Assembly (NCBI RefSeq): GCF_009861505.1
Contig: NZ_WTFT01000022.1
Location: 144,618 to 178,775 of the forward strand
Reading direction: 5' to 3'
Source of the DNA: Pseudomonas izuensis
GTDB lineage: Bacteria > Pseudomonadota > Gammaproteobacteria > Pseudomonadales > Pseudomonadaceae
DNA length: 34,158 nt
The position numbers were made by a program, and so were the translations under genes. How positions within the stretch are numbered: the stretch's first letter is position 1; every line of letters begins with the position of its first letter. The notes under the pieces are model-generated. The model was not told the origin of the DNA. It was given only the letters and a program-made list of their open reading frames with translations, and did not search any database. This document shows positions 1 to 7,793 of the stretch, piece after piece.

Positions 1-62
1 GATGGGGCAAGAAGATCAAAATCAAAAGCAAGCGAGGCGAGCTGACACTCGACCTGCTTTAG
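1..62 (+). CDS. 3' end of an unidentified gene (partial)
   Basis: An open frame enters from the left edge and stops at TAG 60-62. The visible C-terminus is 19 residues, very basic then hydrophobic (WGKKIKIKSKRGELTLDLL). I do not recognise the family. The frame is open to the edge with no internal stop, and non-coding repeats begin directly after it, which supports a true gene end. Confidence 0.5.
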   Translation, partial: WGKKIKIKSKRGELTLDLL

Positions 63-153
63 CGGGTGCACCCAATCCCCTGTGGAAACTGGCTTGTCGG
101 AGCGCCGCATCGTAGCGATGGCGGCCTGATTTCACGGATGAACGCGTTCCACT

Positions 154-251
154 GTAGGAGCGAGCCTGCTCGCGATGGACTGCCGGGCAACGCGATCATC
201 CAGACAGCACGCGTTATCGTTGACGACCATCGCGAGCAGGCTCGCTCCTAC
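154..251. repeat. REPIN (inverted pair of REP sequences)
   Basis: The left arm GTAGGAGCGAGCCTGCTCGC begins at 154. Its reverse complement ends at 251, and both arms run into GATGG/CCATC. Each arm is also internally palindromic (GAGC..GCTC). The roughly 48-bp spacer contains CAGACAGCACGCGTTATCG, which recurs inverted in the REPIN at 33963-34061. REPINs are non-autonomous elements moved by RAYT transposases; none is encoded here. Confidence 0.9.
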
Positions 252-252
252 A

Positions 253-298
253 GGGGATCGGGGTATTTGCCAAATTCAGGTCGGCTGTCAGGCCGCCT
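253..298 (+). repeat. REPIN-associated module, shared with the right edge of the window
   Basis: Directly after the REPIN lies a segment containing GGTATTTGCCAA and CAGGTCGGCTGTCAGGCCGC. The reverse complement of the latter occurs at 34071-34090, followed by a matching TTGGCAGATACC-like stretch. It appears to be a recurring pseudomonad intergenic module. It contains no credible gene. Confidence 0.7.
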
Positions 299-302
299 CG
301 CG

Positions 303-545
303 CTGGCTTTTGATCTGGGCGCCCCGTTAAACCACGCTGACCGAACGCAGGCATTGCGCAGTGGGTAAACCGGCAGGACGCCGGTTTAGCCGCGCTGGGC
401 CATGGATGGCCCATCGCGGCGACCCACGGAGCAATGCCGGAGTGAGGGCATGCCGAGCCTGAGCGAGGCACCGAGTGGTGGGGCAAGAGCGTTTGGTTAC
501 TTTGCGCTTTTCAAAGTGACTCGCCGTAAGGGCGAAACCATAAGT
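303..545. repeat. Hairpin-rich pseudomonad intergenic repeat (R178-like, tentative)
   Basis: There is no credible gene here, although open frames exist on both strands. Visible structure includes a perfect 9-bp hairpin TAAACCGGC/GCCGGTTTA (366-374/380-388, loop AGGAC), GGGCCATGGATGGCCC, and a segment around 490-540 of the GTTTGGTTACTTTG..GTGACTCGCC type. From memory, such segments recur widely in Pseudomonas intergenic DNA and are often mis-annotated as hypothetical proteins. The link to the named R178 family is recollection, not a search result. Confidence 0.5.
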
Positions 546-573
546 AGCCGTTACCGCAGAAACGGATATACAC

Positions 574-606
574 ACCAAACCACCAAACCACCAAACCACC
601 AAAACC
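574..606. repeat. 8-bp tandem repeat, about four copies
   Basis: The unit ACCAAACC is repeated three times exactly (574-597), and a fourth copy carries one extra A (598-606). It lies in AC-rich non-coding DNA between the repeat cluster and the promoter region of the beta-propeller gene. It is a possible slippage-prone microsatellite. Confidence 0.85.
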
Positions 607-745
607 ACATCACCCCAACAAATACCCAACCATTCAGAGAAACCACATCCCCCCACGGTTAACAAAACATAACGCACCGTCGATTGTCAGCCCTTCAAAA
701 ACCTCTATAGGATAAGCCAGCTTCCGAAGGGGCTCTGGATTGCGG

Positions 746-768
746 GTTTCAGGACTGTGTTCTGAAAC
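746..768. promoter_or_regulatory. Perfect 7-bp inverted repeat upstream of the beta-propeller/transporter pair
   Basis: GTTTCAG (746-752) and CTGAAAC (762-768) are separated by 9 bp, 74 bp before the start at 843. The symmetry and position fit an operator for a dimeric regulator, but a short RNA hairpin is equally possible. No -35/-10 pair is clear enough to call. Confidence 0.3.
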
Positions 769-842
769 AGGTGATCCCGATACGCACCCTTGCGGCGCCC
801 AGAAAGGTTTAATGACCTAACAATAATAATGGGGGAAGGTTT

Positions 843-1895
843 ATGAGTGAGCCTGTCATGGGTGTGGGTATCTGCCGCCCGCCGGCATTACGCAAATTCG
901 CGTTGCTGGCTACAGCGCTCTCGCTGTTGGGCTCTGCCGCGTGGTCGGCGCCTGTGCTGGCAGCTGACGCGCCGGCATCCGACGTTGTTTATTCCGTTGA
1001 ATCGGCCAAGGCCAGCAAAAGCCTGGTCCTCGATGTCGTGCACGCCGGCAAGCGCCTGGTGGCGGTCGGGGATCGCGGGCATATTCTGTATTCCGATGAC
1101 CAGGGCGCGACCTGGGCCCAGGCCAAGGTGCCGACCCGGCAACTGTTGACCTCGGTGTTCTTTGTCGATGACAAGCACGGCTGGGCCGTCGGTCATGATG
1201 CACAGATCCTCGCCAGCGAGGACGGCGGTATCACCTGGACCAAGCAATTCGAAGATCTGAAACGCGAATCGCCGCTGCTCGACGTCTGGTTCCAGGACGC
1301 CAGCAGCGGCTTTGCCGTGGGCGCTTATGGTTCGTTGATGGCCACCACCGACGGTGGCAAGCACTGGGAAGACGTCAGTGATCGCCTGGACAACGAAGAC
1401 CAGTACCACCTCAATGCAATCACGGCAGTCAAGGACGCCGGGCTGTTCATCGTCGGTGAGCAGGGCAGCATGTTCCGCTCCGCCGATTGGGGCCAGACCT
1501 GGGAGAAACTCGAAGGCCCGTACCAAGGCTCGCTGTTCGGTGTGATCGGCACCGCGCAAGCCAATACGCTGTTGGCCTATGGCCTGCGCGGCAATCTTTA
1601 CCGCTCCACGGATTTCGGCAGCACCTGGGAGCAAGTCGAGCTCAAGGCTGAACGCGGTGACCTGGAATTCGGACTGTCCGGCGGCACACTGCTTGACGAC
1701 GGCTCCATCGTGATTGTCGGCAACGGCGGTTCGGTGATCAGCAGCAGCGATAACGGTGAGACCTTCAGCGTCTTCAACCGTCGGGATCGTATCTCGCTCT
1801 CGTCGGTGACCGCGGCCGGAAACGGCAATCTGATTCTGGCTGGACAGGGCGGCGTTCGCGCCACATCGCCAAACGGCGCCGAGTTGGGCAAATGA
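843..1895 (+). CDS. Secreted YCF48-like / BNR-repeat beta-propeller protein
   Basis: 350 aa. A hydrophobic stretch at about residues 18-41 ending in APVLAADA looks like a cleaved Sec signal, so a periplasmic or surface location is likely. At least six Asp-box repeats of the S/T-x-D-x-G-x-T-W type are visible, for example YSDDQGATW (about 83-91), ASEDGGITW, ATTDGGKHW, RSADWGQTW, RSTDFGSTW and SSSDNGETF. That pattern is typical of YCF48/Hcf136-like and sialidase-like propellers. No sialidase catalytic residues can be assigned, so enzyme activity should not be assumed. GGGGGAAGG at 830-838 supports ATG 843; ATG 858 is an alternative. The MMPL transporter starts 28 bp after its stop, so the two are probably co-transcribed, and the propeller may be a periplasmic partner of the pump (inference). 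Similar pairs in other pseudomonads lie beside DUF1302/DUF1329 genes, which are absent here. Confidence 0.85.
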   Translation: MSEPVMGVGICRPPALRKFALLATALSLLGSAAWSAPVLAADAPASDVVYSVESAKASKSLVLDVVHAGKRLVAVGDRGHILYSDDQGATWAQAKVPTRQLLTSVFFVDDKHGWAVGHDAQILASEDGGITWTKQFEDLKRESPLLDVWFQDASSGFAVGAYGSLMATTDGGKHWEDVSDRLDNEDQYHLNAITAVKDAGLFIVGEQGSMFRSADWGQTWEKLEGPYQGSLFGVIGTAQANTLLAYGLRGNLYRSTDFGSTWEQVELKAERGDLEFGLSGGTLLDDGSIVIVGNGGSVISSSDNGETFSVFNRRDRISLSSVTAAGNGNLILAGQGGVRATSPNGAELGK

Positions 1896-1923
1896 GCCGG
1901 GTTAATAATAAGAAGGCGGGGCT

Positions 1924-4308
1924 ATGACTTCCTTGAGTACTCATCATCAGGACAAGGCGACGTTTCTTGAGCGCCTGATTTTCAACAACCGCCCGGCAGT
2001 GATCACGATCTGCCTGCTGGTCAGCATCTTCCTGTTCTGGCAGGCAACGTTGATCCGGCCGTCCACCAGTTTCGAAAAAATGATCCCGTTGGAGCATCCC
2101 TTCATTCAGAAGATGATGGAGCACCGCAACGATCTGGCGAACCTGGGCAACACCGTACGGATTTCCGTGGAGGCCACCGACGGCGACATCTTCTCCAAGG
2201 AATACATGGAGACCCTGCGCCAGATTCACGACGAGGTGTTCTACATTTCCGGTGTCGACCGTTCCGGCCTCAAGTCGCTGTGGAGTCCGAGCGTGCGCTG
2301 GACCGAGGTGACGGAGGAGGGCTTCGCCGGTGGTGAAGTGATCCCGCAGAGCTATAACGGCTCGCAACAAAGCCTTGACCTGCTGCGCAACAACGTACTC
2401 AAGTCCGGGCAGGTCGGACGATTGGTGGCCAACGACTTCAAGTCGAGCATCGTCGACATTCCATTGTTGGAGTCCTATCCGGACCCGCAGGACCAGGGCA
2501 AGTTGCTGGCGCTGGACTATCGCAAGTTCTCCCACGAGCTTGAAGACAAGATCCGCAACAAGTTCGAAGTGCAGAACCCCAACGTCAAGATCCACATCGT
2601 CGGTTTCGCCAAGAAGGTCGGTGACCTGATCGATGGCCTGGTGATGGTGGTGATGTTCTTCGGTATCGCCTTCGTCATCACCCTGATCCTGCTCTACTGG
2701 TTCACCAACTGCATGCGCAGCACCGTGGCGGTGTTGAGCACGACGCTGGTGGCGGTGGTGTGGCAATTGGGCCTGATGCATTTCTTCGGCTTCGGCCTTG
2801 ATCCGTATTCGATGCTGGTGCCGTTCCTGATCTTCGCCATCGGTATTTCCCACGGCGTGCAGAAGATCAACGGTATCGCGTTGCAATCCAGTGAAGCGGA
2901 CAACGCCCTGACCGCGGCGCGCCGAACCTTCCGTCAACTGTTCCTGCCGGGGATGATCGCGATCCTCGCCGATGCCGTGGGTTTCATCACGCTGCTGATC
3001 ATCGATATCGGCGTGATCCGCGAGCTGGCCATCGGCGCGTCCATCGGCGTGGCGGTAATCGTGTTCACCAACCTGATCCTGCTGCCGGTGGCGATTTCCT
3101 ATGTCGGCATCAGCAAGCGCGCCGTGGATCGCAGCAAGAAAGACGCGACCCGCGAGCATCCGTTCTGGCGCCTGCTGGCAAACTTTGCCAGTGCGAAAGT
3201 CGCCCCGGTTTCGGTCCTGCTGGCCTTGATCGCCTTTGGCGGCGGCCTCTGGTACAGCCAGAACCTGAAAATCGGCGACCTCGACCAGGGCGCGCCGGAA
3301 CTGCGTCCGGACTCGCGCTACAACAAGGACAACAATTTCATCATCAGTAACTACTCGACCAGTTCCGATGTATTGGTGGTGATGGTCAAGACCAAGTCCG
3401 AAGGTTGCTCGCGCTACGAAGCCATGGCGCCGATCGACGAACTGATGTGGAAGATGCAGAACACCGAGGGCGTGCAGTCGGCGATTTCCCTGGTGACCGT
3501 GTCCAAGCAAATGATCAAGGGCATGAACGAGGGCAACCTGAAATGGGAAACCCTGTCGCGTAACCCGGACGTGCTGAACAACTCGATTGCACGGGCCGAT
3601 GGCCTGTACAACAACAGTTGCTCCCTGGCGCCGGTGCTGGTGTTCCTCAACGATCACAAGGCCGAAACCCTGGATCGCGCGGTGCATGCGGTTCAAGAGT
3701 TCGCCAAGGAAAACAACAAGGAAGGCCTGGAATTCATCCTCGCGGCCGGTAACGCCGGTATCGAGGCGGCAACCAACGAGGTCATCAAGAAGTCCGAGCT
3801 GACTATCCTGATCCTGGTGTACATCTGCGTGGCGGTCATGTGCATGATCACCTTCCGTTCCTGGGCGGCGACCTTGTGCATCGTGCTGCCGCTGGTACTG
3901 ACCTCGGTGCTGGGTAACGCCCTGATGGCCTTCATGGGCATCGGCGTGAAAGTCGCGACCCTGCCGGTGGTGGCATTGGGCGTGGGGATCGGCGTGGACT
4001 ACGGCATCTACATCTACAGCCGTCTGGAAAGCTTCCTGCGTGCCGGCCTGCCGCTGCAAGAAGCGTACTACCAGACGCTGAAGTCCACTGGTAAGGCCGT
4101 GCTGTTCACCGGCCTGTGCCTGGCCATCGGCGTGTGCACCTGGATTTTCTCGGCCATCAAGTTCCAGGCCGACATGGGGCTGATGCTGACCTTCATGCTG
4201 CTGTGGAACATGTTCGGCGCACTGTGGCTGCTGCCGGCACTGGCGCGGTTCCTGATCAAGCCGGAGAAACTGGCGGGGCAGAAGGGCAATTCGCTGTTTG
4301 CTCACTGA
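1924..4308 (+). CDS. RND-superfamily MMPL-type transporter
   Basis: 794 aa, an inner-membrane protein of the MMPL/RND exporter superfamily, with the expected two-fold repeat. TM1 is at about 25-42, followed by a large periplasmic domain beginning FEKMIPLEHPFI. Five helices follow at about 235-395, then TM7 near 420, a second periplasmic domain, and a final block of five helices at about 626-780. The conserved helix motif GVGIGVDYGIYIYSR lies in the second half, and GISHGVQKINGI is the matching site in the first. Length is normal for single-subunit MMPL proteins. The substrate cannot be read from sequence; lipid-like or hydrophobic cargo is usual for relatives. GGCGGGG just upstream serves as ribosome site for ATG 1924. 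It lies 28 bp after the propeller gene and is followed by a strong terminator, so the two genes form one unit. Confidence 0.9.
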   Translation: MTSLSTHHQDKATFLERLIFNNRPAVITICLLVSIFLFWQATLIRPSTSFEKMIPLEHPFIQKMMEHRNDLANLGNTVRISVEATDGDIFSKEYMETLRQIHDEVFYISGVDRSGLKSLWSPSVRWTEVTEEGFAGGEVIPQSYNGSQQSLDLLRNNVLKSGQVGRLVANDFKSSIVDIPLLESYPDPQDQGKLLALDYRKFSHELEDKIRNKFEVQNPNVKIHIVGFAKKVGDLIDGLVMVVMFFGIAFVITLILLYWFTNCMRSTVAVLSTTLVAVVWQLGLMHFFGFGLDPYSMLVPFLIFAIGISHGVQKINGIALQSSEADNALTAARRTFRQLFLPGMIAILADAVGFITLLIIDIGVIRELAIGASIGVAVIVFTNLILLPVAISYVGISKRAVDRSKKDATREHPFWRLLANFASAKVAPVSVLLALIAFGGGLWYSQNLKIGDLDQGAPELRPDSRYNKDNNFIISNYSTSSDVLVVMVKTKSEGCSRYEAMAPIDELMWKMQNTEGVQSAISLVTVSKQMIKGMNEGNLKWETLSRNPDVLNNSIARADGLYNNSCSLAPVLVFLNDHKAETLDRAVHAVQEFAKENNKEGLEFILAAGNAGIEAATNEVIKKSELTILILVYICVAVMCMITFRSWAATLCIVLPLVLTSVLGNALMAFMGIGVKVATLPVVALGVGIGVDYGIYIYSRLESFLRAGLPLQEAYYQTLKSTGKAVLFTGLCLAIGVCTWIFSAIKFQADMGLMLTFMLLWNMFGALWLLPALARFLIKPEKLAGQKGNSLFAH

Positions 4309-4322
4309 TCCCGGGCTGAAAC

Positions 4323-4354
4323 AAAAAAGCCGCAACCAAGGTTGCGGCTTTTTT
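4323..4354. terminator. Intrinsic terminator after the MMPL gene (bidirectional)
   Basis: GCCGCAAC (4329-4336), loop CAAG and GTTGCGGC (4341-4348) are followed by TTTTTT and preceded by AAAAAA. It lies 15 bp after the stop codon. Its symmetry means it could also stop transcripts coming from the right. Confidence 0.93.
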
Positions 4355-4380
4355 ATGTCTCAAATTCCACACATTCCCCT

Positions 4381-4462
4381 GTAGGAGCTGGCTTGCCAGC
4401 GAAGACGTCCGCGTTGGCGATGCAAGACTCAAGGCAGCCTTCGCTGGCGAGCCAGCTCCTAC
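4381..4462. repeat. REPIN, GCTGGCTTGCCAGC class
   Basis: The left arm GTAGGAGCTGGCTTGCCAGC starts at 4381 and the inverted arm ends in GCCAGCTCCTAC at 4462. It sits between the convergent ends of the MMPL gene and the FadR-type gene. The same class occurs at 28339 and 31058. Confidence 0.9.
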
Positions 4463-4478
4463 AAGGGATTTGTGGTGG

Positions 4479-5198
4479 TCAGGCGGGATCGGTGCCCAGC
4501 ACCAGATTCAACGCATCGCGCGCGTCGTCGAGCTGCAACAGCGTCGCATTTCGCGCACCCAGCGCATCACGGTTTTCGATGGCCGTGAGAATCGCCTTGT
4601 GCCGAGGCAATGCCCGTTCTTGCAGATTCGGCCGCTGATTCGAATGCTTCAACGACTCGGCAATAGCCACCGACAGCATATTGCACAGATTGGCCAACAG
4701 ATCGTTGTGGGTCGCGTCGGCGATGCGGCTGTGGAAGTCCAGGTCCGGTTGCAGAAAGGCTTCCGGCGTGGGCGCGGCTTCCATGCGTTGGTAGGCTTCG
4801 CCGATGGAGGCGATGTCGTCGTCGGTTGCGAACTGCGCGGCGAGGGCGGCCGCGCCCGGTTCGATGATGCTGCGCACGCTGGTTAGCAGGTTGAAGAACT
4901 CATTCTGCGGGCTGCTCTGTATCAGCCAGTGCAGCACGTCCGGGTCAAGCATGTGCCATTCCCGGCGCGGCTTGACCACGGTGCCGACCCGCGGGCGGGA
5001 ATACACCAGGCCCTTGGCGACCAACACCCGCGTGGCTTCGCGCAACACTGGCCGGCTAACGGCATACTCTTCGCACAACAGGGCTTCGGCGGGCAGTTTG
5101 TCGTCGGGCAGGAACTGTCCGGAAACGATCTGCATGCCCAATTCCTGGACAATGCGCGAGTGCATGCTTTTGCGGGCGGAGGGTTTGCGGTAATCCAT
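4479..5198 (-). CDS. FadR-subfamily GntR transcriptional regulator
   Basis: 239 aa from ATG 5198. The frame extends upstream to 5297, but the extra 33 residues are proline-rich and look non-native, and homologues as I know them begin near MDYRKP. The N-terminus (about 12-75) is a GntR winged helix (DKLPAEALLCEEYAVSRPVLREA is its core; VGTVV forms the wing tip). Residues about 90-225 form the all-helical FCD effector domain, with the RSIIEPGAAALAA helix and the probable metal-ligand segments DLDFHSRI and RHKAILTAI. FCD proteins usually respond to sugar acids or organic acids; DgoR-like galactonate repressors have this look, but no dgo genes are in view. The start is 139 bp from the divergent small acidic gene. 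The ribosome site is weak, so the start is not certain. Confidence 0.85.
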   Translation of the reverse strand: MDYRKPSARKSMHSRIVQELGMQIVSGQFLPDDKLPAEALLCEEYAVSRPVLREATRVLVAKGLVYSRPRVGTVVKPRREWHMLDPDVLHWLIQSSPQNEFFNLLTSVRSIIEPGAAALAAQFATDDDIASIGEAYQRMEAAPTPEAFLQPDLDFHSRIADATHNDLLANLCNMLSVAIAESLKHSNQRPNLQERALPRHKAILTAIENRDALGARNATLLQLDDARDALNLVLGTDPA

Positions 5199-5337
5199 GG
5201 GAAACGGCGCGGTCCTGTGCGAGGGGGGTGCCGGGCATGATAACAGGCGCGGCATACACTTGAGACTCGCTCCCACAGGAACTATCAGTGAACGCATGAG
5301 CTATCATTGCGTTTTTCCCATTCAAAGACTGATCGCC

Positions 5338-5634
5338 ATGACCGCTGCAACCGACACCTTGCTCAATGCCCTCGAACACTGCGGAATGGTGGAAATCGAC
5401 GGGCTTCATGCCTTCGAATTCGCCCTCGATGAGGACGACAACCTGCATATCGAATGCATGGATGGTAGAAACGCGCTGCATTGGGAATTCACCCCGGCGC
5501 AGATTCAGGCCGCGACCTTCGATCAAACCCTGCAGAGCTGGCTGATCAAGGACGATGGCGGCGAGCACCGTCTGGTGTGCGTTGGCGACGTCATCAGTGG
5601 CGACAACGAAGACGACGACCAAGCGGATGCGTAG
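5338..5634 (+). CDS. Small acidic cytosolic protein, DUF5629-like
   Basis: 98 aa from ATG 5338, strongly acidic, ending in a DNEDDDQADA tail. No signal peptide or membrane segment is visible. The sequence resembles the small Pseudomonas family that I recall as DUF5629, of unknown function; that assignment is from memory. An in-frame ATG at 5296 would add 14 residues. Neither start has a convincing Shine-Dalgarno site, and 5338 gives the better-looking N-terminus (MTAATDTLLNALEHCG). Its stop overlaps the start of the downstream lactonase-fold gene by 8 bp (ATGCGTAG), indicating translational coupling. Confidence 0.7.
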   Translation: MTAATDTLLNALEHCGMVEIDGLHAFEFALDEDDNLHIECMDGRNALHWEFTPAQIQAATFDQTLQSWLIKDDGGEHRLVCVGDVISGDNEDDDQADA

Positions 5635-6796
5635 CCTCTGGCCCCTGTTGATCGCCGGCAGCATCGGCGCGATGGGCGTTCAGACGGCTTGCGCCGAGGA
5701 TTATCCATTGCTCGTGGGTTCCTACACCGCCGGGCAAAGCCAGGGCATTTATCGGCTGAATTTCGACAGTGCGACCGGGCAGATCAATGCCAAACCATTG
5801 CAAGTGGTCAAAAGCGAAAACCCGTCGTGGCTGACCCTGTCCAGGGATCAGCGGCGCCTGTTCGTGGTCAACGAAAATGGCCCGGGCCAGGCCGATCCGG
5901 TAGGGCGGGTCAGCAGTTATGCGATCGACCCCGGGACCCATGAGCTGACGCTGATCAATCAGGTGCAGAGCCTGGGCAACGAGCCGACGCATTCGAGCCT
6001 CAGCGCGGATGCCAGTCATCTGTTTGTCAGCAATTACTCGGTGGCCGAAGATCCGGGCGGGACCCTGGCGGTGTTGCCGGTGGGTGCCGATGGCACGCTG
6101 AAACCGGTGGTGCAGATGAGCAGTCATCCGGCCAGTCGGGTCAATCCCGAGCGGCAGATGTCAGCGCATGTGCATTCGACGATTCCGGCGCCCGATGGCA
6201 AGTATGTGTTCTCCAACGATCTGGGGGCGGACCGGATTTTTGTCTACCGTTACGACCCCAAGGCCAATCCTGACCTGCCATTGACCCCGGCGTCGCCAGC
6301 GTTTGTCCAACTACCCCCCGGCAGCGGTCCGCGTCATCTGTTGTTCAGTGCCGATGGCAAGCACGCCTGGCTGACCATGGAGATGAGCGCCCAGGTGGCC
6401 GTGTTCGATTACCGGGACGGCACGCTTGAGCAGACGCAAATGGTCGATCTGGCTTCCGGCCAGCCGGTTTCGGACAAGGCCGCCGCCGCGTTGCATGCCT
6501 CTAACGATGGCAAATTTCTATACGTCAGCAACCGTGGCACCACCAATCAGGTGCTGGTGTTCGCTATCGATCCGGCAACCGGGCATCTCAAGGAGTTGCA
6601 GCGCCGAACGGTGGAGGGTGATCATCCCCGGGAGTTCAGCCTCGATCCCAGTGGCAAATTCATGCTGATCGCCAATCAGAAAAGCAACCAGATTGTCGTC
6701 GTCGAGCGCGATACCAGGACCGGCCTGCTGGGTAAAACCGTGCAAAAACTGCCGATGGACGCCCCGAGCGATCTCAAGTTCATCATGCGACAATAG
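5627..6796 (+). CDS. Periplasmic lactonase-family (6-phosphogluconolactonase-like) beta-propeller
   Basis: 389 aa from ATG 5627. A longer frame to 5555 exists, but residues from MRSLWPLLIAGSIG form a proper Sec signal with cleavage near ACA-ED (about 23). The mature protein is a seven-bladed-type lactonase propeller: LLVGSYTAGQSQGIYRLNFD opens it, and DGKYVFSNDLGADRIFVYRY, LHASNDGKFLYVSNRGTTNQ and HPREFSLDPSGKFMLIANQ are the classic blades. The family includes cytoplasmic Pgl and exported proteins of uncertain substrate. Because this one is exported, a role in the oxidative pentose phosphate pathway is unlikely; periplasmic sugar lactones are a reasonable guess, consistent with the nearby FadR-type regulator. 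It overlaps the upstream gene by 8 bp. Confidence 0.88.
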   Translation: MRSLWPLLIAGSIGAMGVQTACAEDYPLLVGSYTAGQSQGIYRLNFDSATGQINAKPLQVVKSENPSWLTLSRDQRRLFVVNENGPGQADPVGRVSSYAIDPGTHELTLINQVQSLGNEPTHSSLSADASHLFVSNYSVAEDPGGTLAVLPVGADGTLKPVVQMSSHPASRVNPERQMSAHVHSTIPAPDGKYVFSNDLGADRIFVYRYDPKANPDLPLTPASPAFVQLPPGSGPRHLLFSADGKHAWLTMEMSAQVAVFDYRDGTLEQTQMVDLASGQPVSDKAAAALHASNDGKFLYVSNRGTTNQVLVFAIDPATGHLKELQRRTVEGDHPREFSLDPSGKFMLIANQKSNQIVVVERDTRTGLLGKTVQKLPMDAPSDLKFIMRQ

Positions 6797-6800
6797 GCCG

Positions 6801-6830
6801 CAGGCCCCGGTTCATGGGGCCTGTAGCTTT
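6801..6830 (+). terminator. Probable terminator after the lactonase-fold gene
   Basis: CAGGCCCC (6801-6808), a 7-nt loop and GGGGCCTG (6816-6823) are followed by a weak T-rich run (TAGCTTTCT). The stem is perfect but the U-tract is interrupted. Confidence 0.6.
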
Positions 6831-6951
6831 CTATCAATGAGGCTGATATTTGGTAATGCTACAAAGCATTTCAAGGCCTCGTTCCTCAAGGGTTAAGTTT
6901 GCTTCACGGCCCAACCGGGCAAGCAAGCCAACTGACTTCGAGGACTACACC

Positions 6952-7131
6952 ATGAACTTCAATCTCTTCTCCGTAATCGCCGCTTCCGCCATCTCCGCCA
7001 CCGTTGCCCTGCCTGCCAGCGCCAACGTTGAAATCAGCGACAAAAAAGCCCACACCCAGAGCTACACCCAGAAATACCTGCAACAGAGCGCCAACTTCTA
7101 CGCCGCGCTGGACCACAAAGCCCAGCACTGA
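6952..7131 (+). CDS. Small exported protein (59 aa)
   Basis: 59 aa with a clear signal peptide (SVIAASAISATVALPASA, about 6-24), leaving a mature peptide of about 35 residues, VEISDKKAHTQSYTQKYLQQ... It is polar, rich in Q, K, Y and H, and lacks cysteine. CGAGGA at 6939-6944 gives good spacing to ATG 6952, so this start is preferred over the upstream ATG at 6850. I recall similar short proteins in pseudomonads but know of no function. It opens a stretch of four small exported or membrane proteins. Confidence 0.65.
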   Translation: MNFNLFSVIAASAISATVALPASANVEISDKKAHTQSYTQKYLQQSANFYAALDHKAQH

Positions 7132-7150
7132 AATTGCCTCCCTGCCACCT

Positions 7151-7227
7151 TTATGCAGGAGCGAAGTCACTTGCCGAGCGAGCGCCGATGCCTCGCCAAG
7201 CACCGAAGTGATGTCGCTCCTGCATAA
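7151..7227. repeat. Near-perfect long inverted repeat (REP-related or terminator)
   Basis: The arm at 7151-7172 (TTATGCAGGAGCGAAGTCAC...) and the arm at 7206-7227 are complementary except at two positions, with a 33-nt spacer. It resembles a REPIN in size and in the GCAGGAGCGA core, but the arm differs from the three main classes in this window. It lies 19 bp after the 59-aa gene. Confidence 0.7.
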
Positions 7228-7339
7228 CGCATTTACGACAGCATCATATCGCCATCAATCTATTGCTTGATATCACATGGCCATGCGTTTAAATTTGACG
7301 CTGATTTTTTGACTCCTTCTCAAGAAAAGGATCGATCAC

Positions 7340-7465
7340 ATGGCGATGCGTCTTGCAGTGGTGCTTTTGTTCCTCTATTCCACCCCGATTTTATCCGCCG
7401 CCGAGCCCATTTCCGGGGAGCCCGACGCTGCCCGCGAGCGCTTGATGAGTTTTATTGAAGACTGA
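7340..7465 (+). CDS. Very small exported peptide (41 aa)
   Basis: 41 aa: a basic start MAMRLAVVLLF, a hydrophobic core, then STPILSAAEP with likely cleavage after SAA (about 21), leaving a mature peptide of about 20 residues that is mostly acidic and ends RERLMSFIED. AAAAGGA at 7325-7331 lies 8 bp before the ATG, which makes translation credible. I do not recognise a family. Coding status rests on the ribosome site, the signal-like pattern and pseudomonad codon use only. Confidence 0.5.
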   Translation: MAMRLAVVLLFLYSTPILSAAEPISGEPDAARERLMSFIED

Positions 7466-7580
7466 AATAGTCTGGCTTAATGATCAACGTAGTTGATAGT
7501 CGCTATAGACACGCCTTGTTGGTTATCGATGCTTTTTTCATCGATTCTGTGGACTCTGAAACATGTCCACGGAGTTCATC

Positions 7581-7793
7581 ATGGCCAGCGCAATCATCAC
7601 TTCTGCCAAACACGGCGCCTATGTGGCTATCGGTCTTTACCTGGTCATGGTGCTGGTTGTCAGTCTTTCGCCACAATCGCAACACACCTTCGAAGCGCCG
7701 ATTCAAGTCGGACACCCTGGCATCCAGTTTGAACACCGCGCCCAACAGGCGATGGCTGATCAGACCGAACTGGCAGGAGTCGGCGGAGCATGA
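7581..7793 (+). CDS. Small single-pass membrane protein (70 aa), first of a coupled pair
   Basis: 70 aa from ATG 7581, preceded by GGAG at 7571-7574. An in-frame ATG at 7563 lacks a comparable ribosome site. Residues about 12-34 (GAYVAIGLYLVMVLVVSL) form one transmembrane helix or uncleaved signal. The rest is a polar tail containing HTFEAPIQVGHPGIQFEHR. No family is recognised. The stop overlaps the next start (ATGA at 7790-7793), so the two products are probably made together and may interact. Confidence 0.65.
   Translation: MASAIITSAKHGAYVAIGLYLVMVLVVSLSPQSQHTFEAPIQVGHPGIQFEHRAQQAMADQTELAGVGGA

Noticed and set aside
66..677. Short overlapping frames on both strands at the left end
   Set aside because: They run through REPIN and hairpin repeats, such as the GRSEPARDG-type translations of REP sequence; no ribosome sites, and composition is of repeats, not genes.
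1774..4335. 853-codon open frame on the minus strand opposite the MMPL gene
   Set aside because: It is antisense to a clear transporter; its product is rich in H, Q, R and D with no domain, the usual artefact of GC-rich third positions.
5262..5280. CTCGCTCCCACAGG near the FadR/DUF5629 divergent region
   Set aside because: It matches only the outer edge of a REP arm, with no palindromic core or partner, so it is not annotated as a REP.
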